From an uncultured Eubacteriales bacterium (lineage in GTDB: Bacteria > Bacillota > Clostridia > Oscillospirales > Oscillospiraceae), in NCBI GenBank assembly GCA_900550165.1, contig URQY01000015.1:1-30903 (forward strand): a stretch of 30,903 nt of DNA, read 5' to 3'. This document shows positions 13,542 to 20,371 of the stretch, piece by piece. Below the pieces are notes generated by a model, which worked only from the letters and a program-made list of their open reading frames with translations, made no database searches and was not told where the DNA came from. Made by a program: the position numbers and the translations under genes. Position 1 is the first letter of the stretch. Every line of letters begins with the position of its first letter.

Positions 13542-16500
13542 TGAAGAGGCTTTTTTCCGCGCTGCTGAGCGTGGCGCTGCTGCTGACGCTTCTGCCGGCG
13601 GCTGAGGCCAAAAGCGGCGCATGGGACGGCAGCGTTGATATCTCGTGGTACGACCCGGGCAAAAGCGAGTATTATCTCTCCACGCCCGCGCAGCTGGCGG
13701 GACTTGCCGCGCTTGTCAACGGTATGCCTGACCCGACTGCGGCAAAGATCACGGGGGACCAGAGCTATTTAAAGAGCATCCGCGTGGATGACGTGCTGCT
13801 TGTCGGTGCGGGCGGCGGCAACGTGTCCGACACCGTGTATACAAGCGACGTCGACTTTGCCTATAAGACAGTCTACCTGACGGCGGATATGGATATGGGC
13901 GGCCGATATGACGCTGCGTCGAATACCTGGTCGGGGCCAAACTGGACTCCGATTGGCGGCAAGTTCCCGATGAAGCCGCAGGAGGCTTCGGGCGTTTGCC
14001 TGACGCTCGACACGCGCTTCAACGGCGTGCTGGACGGACAGGGACACACGATCTCGAATCTGTACTGCGAGCGCTATGCGGTCAAGGGCTTCCCGTACAG
14101 CATGGCGGTGGGGTTCGTCGGTTTTCTCGGCGGGGCGTGCGACAACAACGCGAATGTGACCGCGGACTTTGAAAACGGATGGCAGCCCGCCGTGCGTAAT
14201 CTCGTTCTCTCATCCGGCTCGATTTACGGCCGGCGCATGGTCGGCGGCGTGGTCGGGCGCATCGGCGAGACGAGCAACGGCGTGGTGGGCGAGAACTGCG
14301 CCAACCGCGCGTCGGTCCGCAACACCGATTCCAAGGGCGTCGGCGGCATCGTCGGCAGCGCGTGGGGCGATGGAATCATCAGAAATTGCTACAACACCGG
14401 TACGATTTCTACGACCTACACCTGTCCCGCGGGCGGCATCCTCGGCACGAACGAGGGGATGGACGTCTACAACTGCTATAATGTCGGCACGGTCGACACG
14501 CACGGCGCGTCCTATGGCCGCGGCATCGGCGGCCACGATTCCGGCAGTTACACCGTGAGCAACTGCTACTATCTCTCCGGCTGCGACGACGATGCGGGTG
14601 CAAACGGCTACTATAAGGGCACAAGCAGGAAAATCAGTGTCTCCTGCAAGGCGCTTTCCGCATCGGAGATGAAGAGCGAGAGCCTTGTGCGCTTGCTCAA
14701 CGCCAACGGTGCGGTGTTTGCCGCGGACACCTCGCAGAAAAACGGCGGCTATCCTGTGCTGTGGTTTGAAAGCGGCAGCGCGGAGAAGACCTGCACCGTT
14801 TCCCTCGCTGCGGTGCAGAACGGCACGGTCACGGTATCCCAAATCGGCGCGGTGACGGCGGGACAGACCGTTGATCTGCGCGCCGAAGCGGAGGCGGGCT
14901 GGCTTTTTGACCACTTCACGATGAACGGCAAGCCCATCGAGGGAGCGTTCTATACCGTGGCAGAGGACTGCGCATTTGGCGCGGTGTTCAAAAAGGTGCG
15001 CACGGCGGCGCTGTCGTTCGCGCAGACGGACGGCTTCTACCTTGCGGTGCGCCGCACAGGATGGAAATACGACGATACCGGTGCAATGGTCTATGTGACC
15101 GGCGAGCCGGTCTACAGCGGCGAGACGCTGCTTGAAGGCAATGTGCTGACGCTTCTGACGCATGAATACAGCGCCGCGCAGCCGAGCGACGGCGCGCTGG
15201 AATATCGCAGCGGCGTGCTTTACACGGTGGCGAACACGGACAAAAACGCCGACGGCAGCTATACCGTCACGGCGAACGGAACCGTGACGATCACCGGCGT
15301 GCGCAACACGCGCGGCAAGACCTGGTCAAGCTGCGCAGACAGAAGCTGGTACACCGGCAAGCAGAAGTCCTACACCCTTACGACTGCCGAGCAGCTTGCG
15401 GGGCTTGCCGCTCTTGTCAACGGCGGCACGGACTTTTCGGGCGTGACGGTCAGGCTCGGTGCGGACATCTCCCTCGAGCGCGACAGCGCGAGCGGTGCGC
15501 AGCGGCTATGGACGCCCATCGGGACAAGCATCAACCGTGCGTTCCGTGGTGTGTTTGACGGCCAGAACCACAAAATCACCGGAATGCGCGCCTACAACGA
15601 CGGCAGCGACAGCGCGCTTTTCGGCTGTGTGAGCGGCGCGGGCATCCGTGACCTCACTGTCTGCGGCAGCACGGAGGGCAAGGCTGCGGCGTCTTACGCC
15701 GCAGGCGTCGTCGCCTACGCGGACGCAAGCGTGATTCAAAACTGCACAGCTTATGTCGATGTGACGGCTGCCGGTACACACGCGAGCGGCCTTGCGGCCT
15801 ATATCTGCAACGGAACGACGGTCGAGAGCTGCGCGAGCTATGGCGCGGTGAGCGGCGCGAGCGGTGTGGGCGGACTTGTCGGCGTGAGCTATTCGGGCGA
15901 GGATAAGATTGAAAACTGCGCGAATTTCGGCGCAGTGACGAGCACGCGCAGCGGCACCTACGGCACAGGCGGCCTTGCAGGACGCCTTGCTGGTACGATA
16001 ACAAAGAGCGTCAACTACGGCGCGGTGACGAGCGCCGACCGCTACACCGGCGGTCTTGCGGGCTATACGACCGCGCGCAATAAGACGACCGTCACCCTCT
16101 GCCGCAACGAGGGCAGCGTGAGCTCAAGCAGCACAGACGAACGCGCGGCGACGGGTTCTCTCGTCGGCTATGCGCAGAACCTCATCTGGGGTGGCTGCGA
16201 GGATGCTTCCGGTGCAGAGCTCATCGGCAAAAGCGGCAGCGTGAAAGAAACGGCTGTGACGGGCGTGATCCCGACGTTTACCGCTGGGGAGCGTCCCGAG
16301 GACGTGCCGCCGCCGGAGGAGAAAACGGAGCAGGCGACGGGAGCAGAGCTTCCGCTGGTGGAAAACGGCGCGGTGAAGGCGTCGGGCACGTATCGCATCC
16401 CCTGGTTTTCGACCGGGACAATCACCGTGGGCGAAAATCTCGATGTCACGCTCTGCGGCGAGGAAAGCAGCTTTGAGAATCTGACGCTCACTGTGGGCAG

Positions 16501-17620
16501 CGGCACGAAGCTTACGCTGAAGAATGTATCGATCACGGGCGACCGGACGCTTCTGAAGCTCGCGGGCGGCAATGTGCTGACACTTTCCGAACGGAATGAA
16601 TTGGACGGCAGATCCGACACGCCGGAAAATGAGAATCCCACAGTAACTGTCGGCGGCGATCTGACGATCAATGGCACGGGCAGCTTATGCGTGAGCGCGC
16701 AGGTGAACAATGCCGCGATTTATGTCAGTTCCGGCAGTACGTTGCACCAGAACGGCGGTACGCTGAGCATTTTCAAGACCGATAAGCTCGGCTTCGCGGG
16801 CGGCGCATTTTATGCAAACGGCAGCACTTATGAACTGACGGGCGGCACGCTCTGCGGCCGAACCGACAGCGACAACGTCGCTGTTCTGTCGGCGGACAGC
16901 GTTACCGTCACGGGCGGAGAGATCCGCGTGACGGCAGAGAAGTCCCCTGCGGCGCTGCTTGGCAGCGTGACGCTCAAGGACTGCACTGCAACGGTCTATG
17001 GACACAGCGGAAACAGTGCAAAAATGAGCGCTGCCTACGAGGGCGAAAGGGCCATCCCCTCGCTCAGATCACAAAGCGGCGTGCAGTGGAAAGAATTGCT
17101 CCCGTTCACCGATGTGACAGCGGAAAAGCTCTGGTATGACGACGTTGCCTTCTGCTATGCGCGCGGCTGGATGCAGGGCACGGGGAAGGATACCTTTGCA
17201 CCCGCATCCTCGATGACACGCGCGATGTTTGTCACCGCGCTCTACCGCGCGGCGGGCAGCCCTGCGGTCAAGTCCGCCGTGCCGTTTACCGACCTCAAGG
17301 CGGACTGGTACAAAAAGGCGGTCGCCTGGGCAGCGGAAACGGGCGTGGTGCAGGGCACGAGCAAGACAGCATTTTCGCCCGACGACGTGCTCACAGTCGA
17401 GCAGGCGGCGGTGCTGATGCAGCGCTATCTCAAAGATAAGCTGACCGCAGATGCAAATGCCGCGCTGCCCGAAAGCGCGGGGGCGGTGTCCTCCTGGGCG
17501 CGCGATGGCGTGGCCTGGGCCTACGGCGCGCGGCTTCTGGATAAAGATGACCTGAGCGCTCCGGCAGAGGCGGCCGGCCGCGTGCTGCTTGCGCAGCTGC
17601 TGCACCGCAGCATGAGTTAA
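13538..17620 (+). CDS. Giant GLUG-repeat beta-helix surface protein with SLH anchor
   Basis: A 1360-residue secreted protein, signal peptide 1-24. Residues about 32-410 and 595-925 are two related units: both begin with a W-x-x-x-x-x-SWY motif and LAGLAALVNG, continue with an FxGVLDGQ/FRGVFDGQ-H-I motif, then GLUG-type repeats (VGGVVGRIG, VGGIVGSAWG, VGGLVGVSY, TGGLAGYTT), which build right-handed beta-solenoids. Between them, about 418-485, lies an InlB-like bacterial repeat (AEAGWLFDHFTMNG). About 950-1165 is a Ser/Thr/Gly-rich beta region. Three SLH modules end the protein (about 1185-1240, 1247-1300, 1308-1358), which bind secondary cell-wall polymer. The start overlaps DUF2149 (ATGA). 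Its genomic coupling to receptor and ExbB/D-like genes suggests a wall-bound ligand-capture role. This is inferred. Confidence 0.85.
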   Translation: MMKRLFSALLSVALLLTLLPAAEAKSGAWDGSVDISWYDPGKSEYYLSTPAQLAGLAALVNGMPDPTAAKITGDQSYLKSIRVDDVLLVGAGGGNVSDTVYTSDVDFAYKTVYLTADMDMGGRYDAASNTWSGPNWTPIGGKFPMKPQEASGVCLTLDTRFNGVLDGQGHTISNLYCERYAVKGFPYSMAVGFVGFLGGACDNNANVTADFENGWQPAVRNLVLSSGSIYGRRMVGGVVGRIGETSNGVVGENCANRASVRNTDSKGVGGIVGSAWGDGIIRNCYNTGTISTTYTCPAGGILGTNEGMDVYNCYNVGTVDTHGASYGRGIGGHDSGSYTVSNCYYLSGCDDDAGANGYYKGTSRKISVSCKALSASEMKSESLVRLLNANGAVFAADTSQKNGGYPVLWFESGSAEKTCTVSLAAVQNGTVTVSQIGAVTAGQTVDLRAEAEAGWLFDHFTMNGKPIEGAFYTVAEDCAFGAVFKKVRTAALSFAQTDGFYLAVRRTGWKYDDTGAMVYVTGEPVYSGETLLEGNVLTLLTHEYSAAQPSDGALEYRSGVLYTVANTDKNADGSYTVTANGTVTITGVRNTRGKTWSSCADRSWYTGKQKSYTLTTAEQLAGLAALVNGGTDFSGVTVRLGADISLERDSASGAQRLWTPIGTSINRAFRGVFDGQNHKITGMRAYNDGSDSALFGCVSGAGIRDLTVCGSTEGKAAASYAAGVVAYADASVIQNCTAYVDVTAAGTHASGLAAYICNGTTVESCASYGAVSGASGVGGLVGVSYSGEDKIENCANFGAVTSTRSGTYGTGGLAGRLAGTITKSVNYGAVTSADRYTGGLAGYTTARNKTTVTLCRNEGSVSSSSTDERAATGSLVGYAQNLIWGGCEDASGAELIGKSGSVKETAVTGVIPTFTAGERPEDVPPPEEKTEQATGAELPLVENGAVKASGTYRIPWFSTGTITVGENLDVTLCGEESSFENLTLTVGSGTKLTLKNVSITGDRTLLKLAGGNVLTLSERNELDGRSDTPENENPTVTVGGDLTINGTGSLCVSAQVNNAAIYVSSGSTLHQNGGTLSIFKTDKLGFAGGAFYANGSTYELTGGTLCGRTDSDNVAVLSADSVTVTGGEIRVTAEKSPAALLGSVTLKDCTATVYGHSGNSAKMSAAYEGERAIPSLRSQSGVQWKELLPFTDVTAEKLWYDDVAFCYARGWMQGTGKDTFAPASSMTRAMFVTALYRAAGSPAVKSAVPFTDLKADWYKKAVAWAAETGVVQGTSKTAFSPDDVLTVEQAAVLMQRYLKDKLTADANAALPESAGAVSSWARDGVAWAYGARLLDKDDLSAPAEAAGRVLLAQLLHRSMS

Positions 17621-17675
17621 CATTCAATAAGCGCAACGCTTTTTGATAAAAATAAGAGAAAAAGGAGAAAACAAT

Positions 17676-18821
17676 ATGAAGAAAATCGTATCCCTGCTGC
17701 TGGCGCTGACGCTGGTGTGCACGCTGTTCACCGGTGTGCTCAGCGCTCAGGCTGCCGACGACGCCGTGCTGACGGTCTGCACCCAGACCGGCGAATTTGG
17801 CCCCAGAACGACCGTTAAGACCTACACGGCCGCCGAGCTGAAGAAGCTCGCCGAGACCAAGGCGGACGGCTATGGCTACCAGTACTTCAAAAACGGTGTG
17901 CAGGCCGTTGTCGCCACCGAGTATGTGACGCTCGACGCGCTGCTGGCAGACGCCGGTGTGACGTTTGCCGAGGGCAGCACCCTGCGCTTCACCTGCACCG
18001 ACGGCGAATACACCAAGTGTGCGCCCACCTATCAGGACGTCACTGAAGATAAGTATTTCTTCGACGGTGAGACCTCTGCGGAAGTCCCTGCCGCCATCGC
18101 GCTGAGCTGGGCACAGGGCGCGCTCACTGACGGCACCGTCGCCGACCTTGCCAAGACCGCGAAGGACTCGGGCTCTCTCCGCTTTGTCTGCGGCACGAGC
18201 GAGGAAAGCTACAAGTCTGAGAAGGCTGCCGGCAACCGTATGCCTTCCGGCGTGACGGTTCTCTCCATTGCCACCGCGTCTGTTTCCTACACCGATGTTG
18301 CTGCCAAGGACTGGTACCGCGACGCCGTGACCTACTGCTCCGACAATGGCCTGTTCAAGGGCGTGGGTAACGACCGGTTCGCCCCCGCAGCTAAGATGAG
18401 CATGGCCGAGCTTGCCACCGTCCTTTACCGTGTGGCGGGCAACACCACCGACAACTCCGGCGAGAAGTGGTACTCCAAGCAGCAGGACTGGTGCGCTGAG
18501 AAGGGCGTCATCGCTGCTGACAGCTTCAAGGCCGAGGCAACGGTCAGCCGCGCGGCGTTTATCACCATGTTCTACAAGACCCTCGCCCTTGACGAAAAGT
18601 ACGACACCAAGGTGAGCGACGAGATGCGCAAGGCTGTGGAGGCTGCGACCGATTATGCTTCCATCGACGCTTCTGATGTCGATGCCATTGCATGGGCCGT
18701 TTCCGTCGGCCTGATCAAGGGTACGGACGACAGTACGCTGACCGTCAACCCCACCGCTGAGGTCAATCGCGCCGAGGTCTGCACGATGCTCCAGCGCTAT
18801 TACACCGGCCTTGCCAAGTAA
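17676..18821 (+). CDS. SLH-domain surface protein with SUOX-like N-terminal domain
   Basis: A 381-residue secreted protein: signal peptide about 1-25 (MKKIVSLLLALTLVCTLFTG), a domain at about 28-200, and three SLH modules (about 207-262, 265-310, 325-380). The N-terminal domain has VTLDALLADAGVTF and, later, SLRFVCGTSEESY, a layout like the first domain of the 11315-12550 protein and resembling the sulfite-oxidase fold without a visible cofactor Cys. AAAGGAGAA eight bases before 17676 fixes the ATG. Codon use is richer in the C-ending codons also favoured by the ribosomal genes (GGC, GCC, AAG), so it may be highly expressed. A 55-base gap with a weak 5-bp hairpin (AAGCG/CGCTT) separates it from the GLUG gene. 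Confidence 0.82.
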   Translation: MKKIVSLLLALTLVCTLFTGVLSAQAADDAVLTVCTQTGEFGPRTTVKTYTAAELKKLAETKADGYGYQYFKNGVQAVVATEYVTLDALLADAGVTFAEGSTLRFTCTDGEYTKCAPTYQDVTEDKYFFDGETSAEVPAAIALSWAQGALTDGTVADLAKTAKDSGSLRFVCGTSEESYKSEKAAGNRMPSGVTVLSIATASVSYTDVAAKDWYRDAVTYCSDNGLFKGVGNDRFAPAAKMSMAELATVLYRVAGNTTDNSGEKWYSKQQDWCAEKGVIAADSFKAEATVSRAAFITMFYKTLALDEKYDTKVSDEMRKAVEAATDYASIDASDVDAIAWAVSVGLIKGTDDSTLTVNPTAEVNRAEVCTMLQRYYTGLAK

Positions 18822-18844
18822 GCAGGGCGGCACTGCAAGCGATG

Positions 18845-18874
18845 AAAAAAGCCGGCGCAGCGCGCCGGCTTTTT
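18845..18874 (+). terminator. Terminator of the surface-protein operon
   Basis: GCCGGCGC (18851-18858) and GCGCCGGC (18862-18869) with a 3-base loop, flanked by A6 and T5. It closes the 10230-18821 unit. Confidence 0.93.
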
Positions 18875-18885
18875 CTGCGTCCGCA

Positions 18886-18914
18886 TTGGCAGAGAGAATG
18901 ATTTATGCTATCAT
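18886..18914 (+). promoter_or_regulatory. Promoter of the methyltransferase-NTPase pair
   Basis: TTGGCA (18886-18891), 17 bases, TATCAT (18909-18914), 24 bases before the ATG at 18938. Confidence 0.75.
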
Positions 18915-18937
18915 CTTAAAAGAGGGAGGCGGGCAGC

Positions 18938-19651
18938 ATGATCTGGACGGAAGAGAGCATCGCGTTCCTGCGCGATGCCGCGGCGATGAGCGACTATTAT
19001 CGCGTGATTGCAGGCAAGATCGCGCCGCACCTGCCGGAAAACGCGCATGTGTGCGACGCAGGCTGCGGCATCGGTGAGCTGAGCATTGCCTTGGCACCCT
19101 ATTGCCGCCATGTGACGGCGGTGGACGCCGACGAGCTGGCTGTTAAAACGCTGGAATCACATCGACCGGAGCGTGTTGCTGCACGCTGCGGCGATATCGA
19201 AGCGCTTGCGCCCGATAAGCCCTATGACGCAATGGTGTTCTGCCTCTTTGGCCGAACGGAGGACGCGCTGGGCATTGCCGGACGGCAGTGCCGCGGGAAA
19301 ATTTTTCTTGTCAAGCGCGACTATTCGCACCACCGCTTCAGCGCAGGGAAGATAAGCCTTGGCGAATACACGGCGGGGAATACCGAATCTGTTCTGCGTG
19401 AAAGGGGCATCCCCTACACGTTGGAGCGCTTCAGCGCGGAATTTGGGCAGCCGTTTCGCTCGATTGAGGAAGCGGAACGCTTTTTTGCCCTGTATAACCG
19501 CAGCGAAAGCGAAACGCTCTCTGCCCGGGAAATTGAAGCGCGCTTAACTGCGGGGCCGTCAGAGGAGTTTCCCTATTATCTGCCGCATCAAAAGGCGCTC
19601 TGCCTTTTCACCATTGAAACGGCAGACCTTCCGAAGGAGAAAACGACATGA
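18938..19651 (+). CDS. Class I SAM-dependent methyltransferase
   Basis: A 237-residue cytoplasmic protein. Motif I of the Rossmann methyltransferases is clear: VCDAGCGIGELSIAL (residues 38-52), followed by the acidic motif II (VTAVDADELAV) and a motif near CGDIEAL. The C-terminal half (KRDYSHHRFSAGKISLGEY) does not tell me the substrate. RBS GAGGGAGG. It overlaps the NTPase gene by 4 bases (ATGA), so the two are translated together. Its adjacency to a metal-chelate-type importer and a P-loop NTPase could mean a cofactor- or metal-linked role. This is speculation. Confidence 0.85.
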   Translation: MIWTEESIAFLRDAAAMSDYYRVIAGKIAPHLPENAHVCDAGCGIGELSIALAPYCRHVTAVDADELAVKTLESHRPERVAARCGDIEALAPDKPYDAMVFCLFGRTEDALGIAGRQCRGKIFLVKRDYSHHRFSAGKISLGEYTAGNTESVLRERGIPYTLERFSAEFGQPFRSIEEAERFFALYNRSESETLSAREIEARLTAGPSEEFPYYLPHQKALCLFTIETADLPKEKTT

Positions 19652-20202
19652 AACGACATCTTTTGCTTTGCGGGGAGCGCGGCGTCGGCAAATCGACGTT
19701 GATTCGCCGCCTGCTGGAGCGGAATACGCGGGAGATCGGCGGCTTTGTGACGAAGCGGCTGCCGACTGCGGATAAAAGCGGATTTTTCCCCATCTATCTT
19801 TATCCTGCGGCACAGATGGAGAATGAGCGGCGGAATGCAGCGGCGAACCTTGTCGGAACGTGCGACAGCCGCTCGAGCATCCGCCATCCGGAGGTCTTCG
19901 ATACGGTTGGCGTGCAGCTGATTGCATCCGCACCGAAGAATGGACTCATTCTGATGGACGAGCTGGGGTTTCTTGAAAACGATGCCGAGGCGTTTCAGTC
20001 CGGGGTGCTGCGCGCGCTTGCGGGAGACACGCCGGTGCTGGCAGCGGTCAAGCCGAAGAACACGCCGTTTCTGCGCGCCGTGCGGGAGCATGAGAACGCG
20101 GAGCTTGTTTTCATCGACGAGCGGAACCGCGACGCGCTGTTTTTGCAGCTCCTGCCGCGCATCCTGCGGTGGAATGAGGAATTAGAGAGCGCCCGAGTTT
20201 GA
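19648..20202 (+). CDS. P-loop NTPase (nucleoside-triphosphatase THEP1-like, NTPase_1)
   Basis: A 184-residue P-loop protein: Walker A GERGVGKST (residues 9-17), the GGFVTKR segment (about 31-37), and Walker B GLILMDELGFLE (about 97-108). This layout matches the NTPase_1 family (THEP1/MTH538-like nucleotide phosphatases), usually about 175-190 residues. Real substrate and biological role are not known for most members. It is coupled to the methyltransferase by a 4-base overlap and shares its promoter. The terminator stem starts inside its last codons. Confidence 0.85.
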   Translation: MKRHLLLCGERGVGKSTLIRRLLERNTREIGGFVTKRLPTADKSGFFPIYLYPAAQMENERRNAAANLVGTCDSRSSIRHPEVFDTVGVQLIASAPKNGLILMDELGFLENDAEAFQSGVLRALAGDTPVLAAVKPKNTPFLRAVREHENAELVFIDERNRDALFLQLLPRILRWNEELESARV

Positions 20203-20215
20203 TCGGGCGCTTTTT
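20188..20215 (+). terminator. Terminator of the methyltransferase-NTPase pair
   Basis: AGCGCCCGA (20188-20196) pairs with TCGGGCGCT (20203-20211), then T5. The stem includes the stop of the NTPase gene. Confidence 0.9.
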
Positions 20216-20306
20216 CTGCGCTAAGGCGCGCTTTCTGCCGGCCTGTGGAGCGGGAAGAGATCTTTGCGAAAGAGGGGCGTTTTGCAGAAGAATTTCAGGC
20301 GAACGC

Positions 20307-20335
20307 TTGTTTGATTATAAATGCCGTGCTATAAT
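20307..20335 (+). promoter_or_regulatory. Promoter of the UvrD-type helicase gene
   Basis: TATAAT (20330-20335) is a perfect -10; TTGTTT (20307-20312) at 17 bases is a moderate -35. It precedes the ATG at 20372 by 36 bases. Confidence 0.65.
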
Positions 20336-20371
20336 ACCGCCATTGAGATTGCAAACAGGGGGGGACAGTGC

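Noticed and set aside
13538..17620. CRISPR-like or DNA tandem repeats in the GLUG gene
   Set aside because: The repetition is at the protein level (degenerate GLUG motifs); no exact regularly spaced DNA repeats were seen.
17430..18833. Long open frame on the minus strand opposite the SLH gene (467 codons)
   Set aside because: Composition follows from high GC on the coding strand; no RBS, no recognisable motifs, and the plus-strand protein is clearly an SLH protein.
20321..20371. Upstream ATG for the helicase
   Set aside because: It falls in the promoter (-10 at 20330-20335), so it cannot be in the transcript.
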